Source: Cannabis sativa (Eukaryota > Streptophyta > Magnoliopsida > Rosales > Cannabaceae). Taken from it: 64,000 nucleotides of DNA. Shown one piece after another: positions 1 through 12,859 of the stretch. The stretch is from the NCBI RefSeq assembly GCF_029168945.1, contig NC_083605.1, forward strand, positions 35,415,280 to 35,479,279, read 5' to 3'. Made by a program: the position numbers and the translations under genes. Every line of letters starts with the position of its first letter. Within the stretch, counting starts at the first letter, position 1. Under the pieces are notes generated by a model. The model saw nothing but the letters and a program-made list of their open reading frames with translations. It did no database searches and was not told the DNA's origin.

Positions 1-1310
1 CCATGAACCTTCAAAGTCCATGACACAGGCTCGTAATAAGTCTTCTAATATTTGTATTGTTCTCTTTGACTGCTCGTCAGTTTGAGGGTACAAAGCTAAA
101 CTAAACTTCAGCTTAGTGCCCATAGCCTTCTGAAGACTTATCTAGAACTTTGATGTAAACCTTGGATCTCTGTCCAAAACAATGGATTTCGGAGCTCACT
201 ATCTCTTTCACATACAACTCTGCATATTAATCCACTGTATAAGTTGTTTTTGCCAATAGAAAATATGTTGACTGCGTAAAACGGTTCACTATGACCCTTA
301 TTGAGTCATACATTCCTGTGGTTCTAGGTAAACCAACTACAAAGTGCATTGCAATATCATCCCACTTCCACTTAGGGAGCATCAATGGTTGTAATAACCC
401 TACCGGTTTCTGATGTTCTACTTTGATCATCTGACAAGTTAAGCACTTTGATATGTATTCAACTACGTCTTTCTTCATTCTGCACCACCAAGTGCTGGTA
501 CATTTTGGTGGTTCCGAGATGCAATGAATAAGGCGTATTATGAGCCTCATCCAGTATTTCTTTTTTGAGCTCATTACTGTTCAAAACACAAACTCGAGTC
601 TTGTAACGTAACATTCCATTATTCGAGATTGAGAAGTACTTAGGTCGACCTGCCAATATCTCCTCTCGAATATTAACTAGCTCAGAGTCTTCCAATTGCA
701 CTCTTCTGATTCTTTCTAACAAGTTTGATTGAAGTGTCAGGTTATGTAGTTTCTCAACTATGAACTCAATTCCAGCTTTAACCATGTCTGAAGCCAACTG
801 AGGAGATATCATTATGGTACTAAAAACTTGCCCAGGACCTTTTCTGTTTAAAGCGTCTGCCACTACATTGGCTTTCCCGGGATGATATAAAATCTCACAG
901 TCATAATCTTTGACTAATTCTAACCACTGTCTTTGCCTCATATTCAAATCTCTCTAAGTAAATAAATACTTGAGGCTCTTGTGGTCTGTATAAATCTCAC
1001 ACTTCTCCCCATATAAATAATGTCTCCATATCTTTAGGGCAAACACAACAGCAACCAATTCCATATCATGTATCAAATAACGCTACTCGTGATCCTTCAA
1101 CTGTCGAGGAGCATAAGCTATAACTCTGTCAGCTTGCAGTAGGACACATCCCAGACTCTGTTTGGATGCATCACAATAAATAACAAATTTTTCTTGGTCT
1201 AATGGTTAAGCTAGAACTGGTGTCGTGATCAGCCGTTGCTTCAACTCCTGAAAATTCGTTTCACGCCTGTTAGACCATACAAAAACTATTGGTTCTTCTT
1301 AGTCAATTCC
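1..1310 (-). pseudogene. Ty3/gypsy pol fragment (RNase H to integrase), decayed
   Basis: Reading the minus strand from about 1310 down to the window edge gives the end of reverse transcriptase/RNase H, then the H2C2 zinc-binding region, then the integrase core, in the normal Ty3/gypsy order. Recognisable pieces are an RNase H segment with YTDHKSLKY (about 1000-960), a segment with HPGKANVVADALNRK (about 840-890), the zinc-binding CLTCQ motif (about 440) and an integrase segment with FVVGLPRTTG (about 330). The reading frame is lost several times between 1310 and 950 and again near 500, so this is not a working gene. It closely resembles the pol of the element at 21571-31215, so it is probably another copy of that family or a sister family. 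The rest of integrase continues beyond position 1. No LTR is visible on the right side. Confidence 0.85.
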
Positions 1311-1989
1311 ATCAATGGCATTGAATTTTTTTAGCGATAATGATTTTTTCGACAACTTTTCCGATGCCAACGACTTTTCCGGTGACTTTTTCAATAACTG
1401 TGTCTTCTTCGGTGATATAACTATTAAAAGTTTTACCAACTTTATTTATAGTCTTTTGGTTGGTTTTTCATATTTTAAACTTTAATTATTTTTTATTTTC
1501 AATTTTTTTTTATAATTTATTTATATCATACAAAATAAAATTTAAATTTAATAAATTTAGACTTCAAACTCACTTTGAGAGAGCCACCTTTAGCTAGATC
1601 ACCATAAATATGAGCAACTCAAATCAAGATGACTACTCAAATTAGGCGGCCTATTAAGCATAGCCCCAGGGCGCCGCAGCCATACTACACTTAGATTCAA
1701 TAAATATACTGCAATTGATTTTCCATCACAATACCATAACCTAACCAATAACCAATTAACCTCCATCAACTCAGCCACACAAGTGGATAAAAATAACGTG
1801 ACATAAATGTATCTGCAAGGACAAACCCCAAATAATCATGCACCACTACCAATACCACTACCACTACACTACTACTAGTACTACTTCAACAACATGCACC
1901 AATATATCATCGCACTTCATCAACATTAATAGGCATCTCGCCGACTTAGGCGGGTGCTATCAACAACACATTGCCGCTCCAATTTCTCG
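1311..1989. other. Intergenic stretch, nothing recognised
   Basis: AT-rich spacer. A short region near 1340-1430 repeats the theme of GACTTTTCCGG-like words but has no coding pattern. No RNA gene or promoter could be supported. Confidence 0.4.
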
Positions 1990-2961
1990 TCGTGATTAGG
2001 TGTTTACAGTACGAGTTGTAATTTTGTTTTTTTTTTTTTTTTTTTCAAATCAAATTGTTTATGCAGTTTTTGTAATTTCACAAACCATATCTGTACTGCA
2101 AGATTTTAAAACCGCAGAAATTACATTGTAAAAATACAGTGTAGTATGATTTGAACAGTTTACACTATCATCATTATCATATATTATAATTAAAATTTGG
2201 TTAAATACTATTTTGGATTTTGTGTTTTGCAAAAGTTATCAATTAGACTCTTTATTTTGTTAAATAACAAAATAAATCCTATATTTTCTAAAATGCTAAA
2301 AATAGCATCTGAGCTCAATTTTCAAAAAATTTATTTTTTAATATAACCAACTTTAAGATAATTTCTAACACGAACCTATACAGAAAATGTAACTAGTTTT
2401 ATCTAATATCTCTAGATCAAGCTATTATTAAATTTTATTTTGACAAAAAATCAGTTAAGGATCCTATATGTACAATTTTAAAAAATACAAGATCTATTTT
2501 GTCATTTAACAAAACAGAAGGTCCAATTGGTAATTTTTGCAAAACACATAGTTTAAAATAATATTTACCCTTAAAATTTAAAAATCAATTTAATAAAAGT
2601 TTAACAATATAAAAAAAATCTATTAAAGTTTTAATATCGTAATATATATAATAATTATCAAGTTATTATTTTACATTGTCTTTAAAAAAATAATGTAATA
2701 TACACATATATTAAATATATTTATCTTTATATAAAAAAATAAAAATCATATTGTAAAAATAGGTAATTTGATAATATATAGTGTGCTGCAATTTGAATCT
2801 CAATTATTAAATTTAAAATTGCAAACTGCATCGCACCGCACGGTTTGTCAGAAAAATAAATCACAACTGCACCGCAAAGAATTTCAAAGCACATTTTTTA
2901 CGCAGCGTAATACAGTAGAAGTAATTTGTGCGGTGTAAAGAACTTGATGAACATCTCTAAT
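1990..2961. mobile_element. hAT-like non-autonomous element (tentative), host to a nested MITE
   Basis: The left end (TTAGGTGTTTACAG near 1996) and the reverse complement of the right end (TTAGAGATGTTCATCAAG near 2961) are loosely matching inverted ends of the kind seen in plant hAT MITEs. Both subterminal parts share words rich in CTGCA, CCGCA and TGCGGT, also as in plant hAT elements. No exact 8-bp target duplication could be found. The 2199-2570 MITE lies inside it. Boundaries are approximate. Confidence 0.4.
2199..2570. mobile_element. Mutator-like MITE with perfect 9-bp TSD
   Basis: A 372-bp non-coding element with long imperfect terminal inverted repeats: the left end GGTTAAATACTATTTTGG pairs with the reverse complement of the right end, GGGTAAATATTATTTTAA, and both continue into TGTGTTTTGCAAAA. 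It is flanked by the same 9-bp word TTAAAATTT at 2190-2198 and 2571-2579. A 9-bp target duplication is the mark of Mutator-like transposition. It has no coding capacity. Confidence 0.85.
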
Positions 2962-3475
2962 TACTATCCCAATACTCATGTATTTAGTAAATAAATATAT
3001 TATAATAAGTTCAACTTTAGAATTGTTTTACTATTTTATGCCATTTTATTTCACACATTTAGATCAAACCAAATAACACCAAGGCTTAAAAAATAACACA
3101 AGAGTGTATTGTTATTTTTTGGCCCTTTTCCATAAAGGAATTCGCCAATAATGTACTATAAATTGTGTTAAAATATTAGGCATATACTCAAAATTTGGCA
3201 CAATATTATTTTTTTAATTACACTTTTGTCATTAATTATTAATAACATATTTTATTACATATATATTATTTACAATATTTTCATTAATAATTTTTTAAAT
3301 ATTTAATTTATTAATTGTTGTTAATAATATTTTACTTTCTAGACCAATTTCTCTTTTAAAATATTATTGTGCATTAGAGTACAATTATTAATATTGGCTA
3401 AATATAATATTTTTTTTTTCATTTTTTGTGTTAAATTTAGGACAATAATTACATCTTACATTGGAGATGATCAGA
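2962..3475. mobile_element. Possible MITE of the CATCTC-end family
   Basis: The right end CATTGGAGATG (about 3463-3473) matches, inverted, the ends of the element at 6103-6575. Internal words (TTGTGCATTAGAGTACAATT at about 3367) also match that element in reverse (GTGCTCCAATGCACAATT at about 6187). The left boundary is uncertain and no target duplication was found. Confidence 0.3.
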
Positions 3476-3517
3476 ATCAAAGAGTTTTTCATAATTTGTT
3501 TATTTTATTTTGTAAGA

Positions 3518-3873
3518 GCGCGTTTAGAAAGTCCTGGTGTTTGGATTTGTGTGTAATTAGAGATAATTATATAATTTAATATGTTTTCTGACTATGTAAT
3601 TACACTATAACTGTGTAATTGAAGTTAATTGAGAGGTTCCAATTACATTCTCAATTCTCATAGCCTAATGAAAATTGGATATAATTATACTGTGTAATTA
3701 CTAAAAACTTTCTACTTTAAATACTGACTACTAATTTTTTTTTTTTTGGTAATTACTAACTATTTTATGAAAGAAGATATAAAGTTTTTAAATACACATT
3801 ATATTTTAAAATGTAATGTAATTATTAAATTATGTAACTAAATTATATTGTTACATCAAACCTACCCTTAAAC
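3518..3873. mobile_element. Possible TIR element, TGTAATTAC-rich
   Basis: GTTTAGAAAGTCCTGGTGTTT near 3521 and the inverted end ATCAAACCTACCCTTAAAC near 3855-3873 are weakly complementary. The interior repeats TGTGTAATTA/TAATTACA words in both orientations, typical of small plant DNA transposons. No clean target duplication was seen. Confidence 0.3.
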
Positions 3874-5014
3874 ATTTTATCCTAATTTATGGGAGATGTA
3901 TTCATTTGGAAACTGTACTTTGAGTATAATAGAATTTTCTTAAAACCTAAACTACAAAATAAAGATTACACATAAAAGATAAAAAAATTAATTTTTCTTC
4001 TAATTTTTTTTATAATCCCTTCAATAGTAAATACTTCATCAAAATCTCTTCAGCGACTCAATCCAATTATACCATTGTTATCAATTTCAAATGAACATTT
4101 AAATTTGAACTTTAGATCTTCAATTAATTATAATAAAATGGACCAAAACTATTTATTAGATTAATGAACTTAAATGGACTATAACCACAAATTAGTTAAG
4201 CATACCACTTACCTAAACAAACTTATTACCCAAAATATAAAGAGATTCAATTACTTTTTAGAATTTGCCAAACACAATTAATAAAACCAACTCACACTGA
4301 AAAAACTTTCATGAAAAAATTGCATATTCATTATTAGTAAAAAGAAAAGCAAATAATTGCTAAAAAAATATTAAAATATAGGGACTTAATTGATAAAATT
4401 AAGTCAACTACTCATAATTTTGAAAACAATATCTTCTTTAAAGAAATAATATACGAGAGTTGTTGTGAGTGAGTGTTTTCTGGTTCCCCTTCAAATTTGA
4501 TTACCCTCTCCACAAGTTATAAATTATTATTAGTGAATTGAAAATATAAAAAATTTATTATCGAAAAATATCTATATGTATAAAACTAGTTTCATGATTT
4601 GGCACATTAAATAGAACATGATGGATGTATAAAAAATGGAAATAAATATTTGTAATATTGATCATCATTAGAATTAGAAAAGACTCTTACTTATATTGGG
4701 TAACCTCATTAATTTTTTTTTCTCCTTAGACATTAACAATCTTATAAGTGATGTATTCAAATATAAAATTTTAATTGATGATGAAGAATCTTTATCACTT
4801 TGGTGGTTATTGTTTGTCCCTAAAATTCTCACCTTATATGTATCTAACAAAGTTCAAACAAAAATGTCACACTAATTAGTAATTATAATTGATAATAAAG
4901 AAAATATGTGACAAAAAAAATGAAGACAGTTATGTAATTGATTAAAGAGAGAGAGAGTACTCCTAATGTTGGGCTTCTAGCGGACTAGCTGTAACATATC
5001 TGTGAAGAATTGAT
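3874..5014. other. AT-rich spacer, nothing recognised
   Basis: More than 1 kb of AT-rich DNA without a plausible coding frame, inverted ends or RNA gene. A short GA tract lies at about 4947-4957. Confidence 0.4.
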
Positions 5015-5023
5015 AATTTAAAA

Positions 5024-5206
5024 GAGAAATGCTAAAGGACACTAGTGTTGCCTAGCACCCTCCTATGTGTCAATATTGTTATTGGTCCAACTAAGTATCG
5101 GGTCCCATATAATTTAATATAATAGTTTTTAGAGAATATCGCTAACCAATCGCAACGCGACATATCGAGAAGATGCTAAGCATACTAGTACCTAATAGCA
5201 ATGCTC
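5024..5206. mobile_element. Compact Mutator-like MITE with perfect 9-bp TSD
   Basis: A 183-bp element. The left end GAGAAATGCTAAAGGACACT pairs with the reverse complement of the right end, GAGCATTGCTATTAGGTACT, and complementarity continues inward past CTAGCA/TTAGCA. The flanks are identical 9-mers, AATTTAAAA, at 5015-5023 and 5207-5215. There is no coding capacity. The 9-bp duplication supports the Mutator superfamily. Confidence 0.85.
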
Positions 5207-5215
5207 AATTTAAAA

Positions 5216-6102
5216 ATATTCTTTAAAAAAAATCGGTTTACTACTATTTCAAAAGAAAAAAAACAACCGGATCAATTTTTTTTTTTTTTGAAAAAACAGG
5301 ATCACTCTTTTTTTTGTTTGCTTAACTAAAAAAATCACTATTTCATATATACTTAAACAAAACCTTTCCGGCAATTACTTGCAATCAATTTACCAAACAC
5401 TCCTTGATGACCAAAGAGTAAAACAAAAAATATTACCATTTCTTATATACACATTTAATATAGTTATTGGCAAAGCACATCGAAAAGATTTGTTGCCATT
5501 TTTTTCATTCTTAAGTTTTCGAAAAGTCATATCTTTTTTAAAGAAAAAAAAAAACAAATTAAATAAATTTAAAAATAAAAAATAAAAATTAATACACATA
5601 ATAATTTAGATACATATATGTTAACTCAAAATTTGGTTAAGTATGATAATTAATACTCAAAATTAATTATATAATATATTTATTTATATCTTTCAATAAT
5701 AATAATGAAATCAAAAGTTTTACGTGATTTTGTAGTTAAAATGTATATACTTCACAAGTTAGTATTATTTCTGAGTTTCTTGACGGCTGCAAACCACCGA
5801 GATTGCTTACTCAATCTTGACGGTTTTGAAAAGAATAGTCGAGATAGGATAATATTTGGTCATATATTTAACCAATCTTGACACTTAATAACCATCGAGA
5901 TAAGTTATTATTTGGTGAATATTTAACCAATCTTAACAGATTTAACTGTTAAAATATCTCATACTTAGTGGTCAATTTGAACAATTTTTTTCACATTTGC
6001 CGTAATTTTTTTTAAGAGGGGAAATAATATATATTTAAAAAAAAAAACTTTAAAATCAACCATGCTCTTTACAGTACATACAAAGACAAATTACATTCTC
6101 AC
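5216..6102. other. AT-rich spacer with short internal repeats
   Basis: Homopurine and homopyrimidine runs, then about 5780-5950 three loose copies of a unit containing TATTTGGT and TTTAACCAATCTTGAC. No gene or RNA is supported. Confidence 0.4.
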
Positions 6103-6575
6103 CATCTCCAATGAGATATGTAAAAATTGTATTATATTTGGCACAAAAAATAGTTTTGTAGTAAATTTATACTAAATTTTAGCTTTGTGCTCCAATGCAC
6201 AATTGTAATATTTTGATGTAAAATTTAATATCTAATTGATGTTTCATTAAAAAATATAAAATCTCATAACTTTATAATTAATTTTATTATTATTTTAATA
6301 TGTAAGACAATAAAAAATAATATAAATGTTTGAATAATTTAATGTGATAGTTAAATATACTAATAAAATAATAAAAATAATATAAATGCAAATGAAAAAG
6401 TAGTGCATTTATTGTGGTGTAAATTTTACATCATAGCAAATGTTGTGCCAAATTTAGCACAAAATTTGCTATGTGCCAAATTTATATTACTTTTTGGTAC
6501 ATTATTAGAGTACACTTTTTGTTAAATGAGCTATATTTTAACCTTTCACCACTTATTTACACCTCTATTAGAGAT
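6103..6575. mobile_element. MITE with CATCTC-type inverted ends
   Basis: The left end CATCTCCAATGAGATATGTA (6103) pairs with the reverse complement of the right end, CATCTCTAATAGAGGTGTAA (6575). The interior contains several TTTGGCACA/TGTGCCAAA inverted words. Superfamily is uncertain because no exact target duplication was found; a related sequence ends near 3473. Confidence 0.6.
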
Positions 6576-6690
6576 GCTATGGCATAATAAAATCTTATAA
6601 GCGAAAAACTCATAATATATCATTATGTTGGTAGATTATTCATGTATGACAGCTACAATTACAATTAGTTCAAAGTATAAAGATAACTAA

Positions 6691-6972
6691 GGAGGCGTTT
6701 GGTTGGAAGGAATGAAAATATAGGAATATGAATGGAAATAGGAATGGAATAAAATTTAAAATGCATAAAAAAAATTGATAAAAAAATCATTAATTTTTTT
6801 TTCTTGTTACATTGGAATGGTCATTCTTGTCTTTTTAAAATGGAATAGTCATTCCACCAAAATGGTGGAAAGAGCATTCCATTGGAATGTCATTCCAATA
6901 CTTTAAAATGCAACCATGAAAATTGTTTCATTTCCATTCCATTCCATTTCATTACCTCCAACCAAACGCCAC
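6691..6972. mobile_element. PIF/Harbinger-like MITE (TSD TAA)
   Basis: About 282 bp. The left end GGAGGCGTTTGGTTGGAAGG matches the reverse complement of the right end, GGTGGCGTTTGGTTGGAGG. The flanking trinucleotide TAA is duplicated at 6688-6690 and 6973-6975. Ends with GGCGTTTGG and a three-base TWA duplication fit PIF/Harbinger (Tourist-type) elements. The interior is dense in GGAATG/CATTCC words that fold back on each other. Confidence 0.8.
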
Positions 6973-6975
6973 CTA

Positions 6976-8753
6976 AGATTATACATTCCAGCAAAACCGA
7001 AACCTAAGCTATTATGATGTTGACATATACTCAGTTAAGTAGTAATTAATCCATTCTTTACTACAGTGTTGATTTCATTTATTGTATATTTAATAATACC
7101 ATGAAACTGCAGAATAAAAATTAAATCAAACTTTATGTTAGTTACTTGATGATTTAAAATTGATTAACTTCACAATAATATGTGAAGTACTAATGTGCTT
7201 CCTAAGATATTCTTTTGGGATTGTCGCCATAGTTAAGTATCAGTATAAAGTGTGTGAATTCAATCTTTATTGATAGAGAAAACGATATAAAAATATCAAA
7301 CTTGTAATAATTTAACACTATAATGAAAGAAGAAAATAGAAAACTGAAACATGTAAATTATAAATAGTAAAATAAAATATGCAAAGCAACCAAAGTGATC
7401 TTAACCATTCTAGTTGTCCAGTCTCATAAAAAAACATTTCGATACCTTTCTCTATTGAGCATGTAAAGCATAGCAAAAACATGACTTTATACATGTATAT
7501 ACTGATATTGCAAAAGGCTTGAAAGTAAAGTGCAACAAGCATATATGTGAACTGAAAAATATCTCTTCAGAAGCCAATCTTCAACATAATTTCTCTAGGA
7601 GACCATGTTAACCCTTTTATCACACCAAAAATCTTGTCCAAATTATCACCTAAGATTGCCAATTCTCTTTACCCCTTTGGTCACGCATCATCTCATTCAC
7701 TCTGCAAATCTAATGATTAGTGAATAAGAAGTTTCTAAGGAGATAAAACTTCTTGGAATAACAATGATTCCAGATGCTCGTGCTAAGATTAACTATTGAC
7801 AAAGAAAAATAAATTTTTTTAAACACAAGTAATTAAATAACCTTAGAAGTCTTTAAATAAAGTAAAGGCTATATCTCCAGCCAATCTTCATGCTTGATCA
7901 AGCACCTATTGGTAAAGATACTGCTTTCCCTGCAACTCAATGGAGACGATCAATATTAGTACCAACACAACAATAATTTTTAAGGAAAATTAAATAACAC
8001 ATAGCAGGACAAATACTAGCAGAGACGAAAATGAACAGGAAAAAAAGAAGAAAATTTAACAATAACCTCCTTGACCGTCATAAGCACTAAAAAGAGAAGT
8101 CAAAATGTCCAATAAAGAACCAAATTGAATTCTTAATCAAGATGACCCTTTGGAAATGTATTAATATTTTGGCGTTTTGTTAAATATCTTACCCAATAAG
8201 TATCCACTTTGGGCTACAAACAGCCCAAAGCACACACAAAAATATAAAAATATCTAAATAACCAGTATTTGTCATTCATCTTAGTTAACATCTTAGTTAG
8301 TTTTTAAGCAAAAATGAAAGGCATACTCTGTTTTCTGATGTTTTTTTATTTGAAGAGCTGTTTTCTGATGTTAGGCAGTAATGATCATAAAATAATGATC
8401 ACTTGAAGCAAGCATATGTAGTTTCTAAATTTGAAACACCATCACTACAAATATATACAAAGTAAGAAGAGAAACAGAACTTGGGGACCTTACCCGTTTA
8501 TATATGAAGTCCATCATGTTATTATTTATAGTAAACTTAAAAACTAAGGAAACAAAGCTAGCACCCAAACATCTTTTACATTACATACCATACATATTCA
8601 TAGAGAAGCTCACTAAAATAAAAAAGCATTGAACATGGTTCTTGAAGGTGTTGAATTAGAAACTATTACAGTAAAAGTAAAATTCTCAATAATCTAGAAT
8701 GCTTACAGCATCTTCCATTTCATGGATGCCCTCCACCCTTGCATAGAAGACAC
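6976..8753. other. Unassigned host stretch with exon-like pieces
   Basis: No long open frame. On the minus strand there are pieces that look like small exons: 7650-7701 follows a TTTGCAG acceptor and reads 17 codons to a TAG (RVNEMMRDQRGKENWQS), and 8707-8753 stays open with ARVEGIHEMEDA and is followed by a GTAAGC donor. With the matching piece at 16116-16145 on the far side of the copia insertion these could be remnants of one host gene. I do not recognise the protein, and frames between pieces could not be joined. Confidence 0.25.
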
Positions 8754-9272
8754 TGTTAGACATTTATATGTATAAACTGAAATATATATGTTTAAGTATA
8801 AAGTGCGGAATTAATCAAACATATATGCACTATAATTTAAGGATCGAAATACCTCCAGCCATTGATTCTTGAGCTTCAAACCCACATAAGCTTTGATCTG
8901 CAAAGGAAATTGACTACCATGGGTAATCGGGCTTCCTCGCTCTCTCAACTCTCTTTAGATGGAATTTGCTGTTATGAACAGAATGAGTGAGGAGCTCGGG
9001 GACCGAGACCCTATATTTATAGGTGAGATACTCCATCAGTATCTGCGCCACATTAATTGTCAGAATATTTTGACAATTAATTCAGGAAATCAAATCAAGT
9101 AATGAATATAGAAATCTGACCATATATAGAATATTACGTAATTGATTTTGTCCAGATTCAATGAATATAAAATATTCATTTATCAGAAAATCAATTATTT
9201 ATTTATTTCCTTAAATAGAAATTTATTTCTTTATATAGAAATAGATTTCCTTAAATAAAAAATATTCTTACA
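8754..9272 (-). repeat. 3' LTR of copia element
   Basis: 519 bp, nearly identical to 15204-15723. The visible differences are a few substitutions and one base of length around GCTTTGATCTG versus GCTTTCGATACG, and CAAGTAATG versus CAGGTAATG. Confidence 0.95.
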
Positions 9273-9286
9273 TTCTCCCACTTGGT
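9273..9286 (-). promoter_or_regulatory. Polypurine tract of copia element
   Basis: On the minus strand this reads CCAAGTGGGAGAA, directly abutting the 3' LTR, the usual plant copia plus-strand primer. Confidence 0.8.
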
Positions 9287-9594
9287 CAGCATTTAGACTA
9301 AAACATTCAAACCCAAACGTTCCTCATTATATAATAAACATACGAATCATAGCGACATGTCCTCATTATAAGTCGAGTATTATCTTCCATGTATTACGAT
9401 ATATTTATTATATAACAATGTACTTTATGTGGCAATGTACTTAAGTGAATAAACCCTAACCCTTATGTTTATTCAGGTCCTCTTACGATAATTTTCTCAG
9501 ATGAAATTAAGGTGCACATAAATATGAGAAAATATCGAAATTAGAGTTTCATTAAATAATTTTTGGTTGTACAAATAAAAAAACTGCATATGGG

Positions 9595-9990
9595 TTAACT
9601 GAATCCCATCTTTACTTTATGATCCTTGAATTTGTGTTGCGGCATGCCTTTAGTCAAGGATCTATGCGATCACCCAATTCAGTTTGCGTGATTAATGACC
9701 ACTTATCACGCCTTTTTATGGCTAAATACTTAATGTCGATATGCTAGCTTCGACCAGTACTCTTAGAGTTATTAGCCATAAATATTGTAGCTGAATTTAT
9801 CGCAAAATTTTCTTAATGGCCTAATGAAACTGTAATTCTGAACTCTAGGCCTACTATGAAACTCTATAATACATCATACGAGATGTATCCTCAAAACAAT
9901 AAATGAATCTGACTTCTATAGTGGAAATAGCAATCAAGATTCTCTACAATATAACTTACTGGTAATCTTAAGGTCGTAATAAAATATTGA
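9595..9990 (-). pseudogene. copia pol C-terminus (RNase H end), decayed
   Basis: Translated pieces on the minus strand match the tail of plant copia polyproteins: SATIFMANNSKS (about 9780), HIDIKYLAIK (about 9740), then LTKGMPQHKFKDHKVKMG followed by a TAA stop at 9595-9597. The pieces are separated by stop codons and frameshifts, for example a lost frame between HIDIKYLAIK and LTKGMP. No functional product is expected. Confidence 0.8.
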
Positions 9991-10439
9991 TTTACGTGAA
10001 TCAATACAACCAGTGAAGTACGTTAGAATCTAATTGGTTAACTATATTTCCAGATGGTCAATTCATCTTAACAAAATATGTATGAATATAATTTCAGTAT
10101 CTTAAAGACACCTCATCACTTTGTATGAAGAATAAAGTGGTCTTAACTTTAGTTATTCTGATACTACTTAACGATCCTGAAACAAATGTAATGCAAAGTC
10201 TTATTCAGACTTTTAGGCATACATTAGGCTTCTAAAATAGAAGCAAATGAATGTTCTTAATTTATTCTCACTCCAGATCATTTTTCAGATGCTGGTTCGA
10301 GTTGAATTTATCACACTTAAAGATAAAAGTTATATCAGATGAATAATACATAATTTTATTTAATCAGAGATGCTGTGGCTACTCTCTAATTAATTAAAAT
10401 TATATATATATATTATTTATATTCCTTATCTCAAAATAA

Positions 10440-10560
10440 TAATTTGAGATATGAATTATTTCAACTCATATAGAAAACTTTTATCATCATTTGCAAGTAA
10501 CATATTGTCTACGTATAAAACAAATATTACTCCCACTAACCTTCTGGTATATAATTATTT
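10440..10560 (-). pseudogene. copia reverse transcriptase core fragment
   Basis: The minus strand reads IFVLYVDNMLLANDDKSFLY around the copia RT active-site box. The normal YVDD is YVDN here (codons at 10501-10515), so the second catalytic aspartate is lost. Nearby sequence is out of frame, and a piece resembling the leader repeat (GATGCTGTGGCTACTC, about 10367) lies next to it. Confidence 0.8.
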
Positions 10561-12859
10561 CCATAATTCTCTTTTCAAACCTAAAGGAAAAGATGATTTA
10601 ATACCAATTTGTGAGATGTTTGTTTTAATCTACAGGTAGACACTTTAAGCTTGCATATGTTCACCACTTATTAGAGGAAAATCTTTATGGCAGTCTATAT
10701 ACCTTCTCCTCTAGTTCACTATTTGGAATTGATTAATGAATTAAAACAAGCAACAAATGCCAAGGTCTATAATAGAATCATTTATAAAAACAAGTGAGAA
10801 TGTAAATCTCCTTTGTTATTGATTCTTAGTTCAAAATGAACTTCTTAGTAATGAATATTCTTTTATATCTTTATGTTTCTCAATGTTGCCTAATGAATAT
10901 TATTGGTGGAAAAAATCTATGCTTAATTAATGTTCTCCACCCCATTAGGCAACTTTACTAAAGATAAACTTTATTACTCTTTAAGATATTCATTTCTTCA
11001 TTCATGGCATATTGTACTACAACTTCAATTCTTTATCATTCTATAATTTAATTTGTGTCTCAAATTAATATTGTAGTTGAACTCTTATTGTACAAAATGT
11101 AATCACTAGAAAACATTGATCTTACTGTTCTAATAAGTCATCTTAAGGATGGACCAACAAACTCTTAAAAGAGCAAATGGTTCAATAACATGTTATTTTA
11201 GAAATTGTAAGCAATTACTAAATAACATAACTTATTAGAATTTTACCAATGACTTGTATATTATTAATGATTAGTTATGAATTCTCAATAACCATTAATC
11301 TTAAGGGATGTTGTGAATCATAATTAATCTAACACTTGAGGTGGAAGTTTGAGAAAATATGAATGATCTTTCTCGGAAACTAGGTTCCTAGATTGATCAC
11401 TCCCACTGATCAAGTCAATTCTTAATTCCACAATTCTAGTGTTGTGAGATGGATAATAAAATATGTAACCCTTAAACCTTATAGCTTTTCAAATGAAATA
11501 TGCTCATTTATGGTTTAGGGCCCAGATCTTTTCTTTGACAATTGTACTCTAACTATATATGGGTATTTATAAAATGTGTACATGTCATCAAGTCGGTTTT
11601 CAACCTTATCACAACTCAAAATATGTTTGAGAAACAACTTTGGTTAGAACACGATTCGATATGTACACCCCATTGTTGAGTATCAATAGACAAAGATTTA
11701 GGAAAGATTGGAGTTTGCTATGTAGGCTCCACCCCATGTCCAAAAAATGCTTAGTTTCTTAAATCTGTTACACACTATAATTTGGGTGTACCAAGCATAT
11801 GTATCGGGCAATGAACCCATGCTTTTAAAGAAACTTTACAAATACACTGGGAGTTTATCCATACTCACGAATTTTGATGTAGTATTCTCCATTTTATATT
11901 TGATCTCACTATCTTAATATGCAAAATGCACCATTTCTCTACTTAAGATTTAAATGTCTTTGAAACATATAAATCCATACTTTTGTAAAAAAATTATTTA
12001 TGTGAGTAATCGTTAAAAAAGAGATGCAAAATTTGAGTCCATGTCTTCAAAATTAATTGACTTGTATGATTTCTAATATGATAGAATTCTAGTATGCACC
12101 GATTTTGACTTGTTGGAATACATATTCTTGATGAAATTCACACAAGTTCTAAATAAAGTTAGTAAAATCAAGTGTAATGAAGATCCCCACCATTTACTAA
12201 CATTTATTCTATTTATGGAGATATGTTCCATAATTTTTGGTGCTATAATGTAGAAGAATTCTTATTAATAACACATTTCTTATTGTCAGATTGAACTTGC
12301 ATATCTTTATGAGTGACATCATTTGTAGTAAAGACCTCTAAATGTGTCTAAATCAAGTTTCAATAGAATCTTGGAACATAAAGATCTTTGCCAATTTTAA
12401 AACAAAGCCACTACTATATTGCTTGTTCCTTAAACTTCTAAATGTGAGAAGTTATCTTGTCTATGGATAAGATTTGCTCACAGTTACTGACTTTCTTAGG
12501 TTTATTTGTAAACCTTGCAAGAAATTATGAATGTGGAATAACAATCTAAAATAATCCACTATGTGTTAATAATCACATTAACTATATTAGAATGAATTCA
12601 TACACAATAAATTAAAATTTATTGGTGATAATAAAGTGAGATTTATTTTTCTTAATTATACAGTAAAAACTGTATATGCTAGATGAAGTTATCAGAATAA
12701 ATTTTGAAAATTTCTACTGTTATGGAAGAAATTTTCTACTAGTATGGAAGAAATTTATGAATAGTGATGTAATAAAATTACATATATAGTTTTGAGGTTT
12801 AAATGAATCATGTTTTTACCAATGAATAAACATGCTTAAATATGAAATCTTATTAAACA

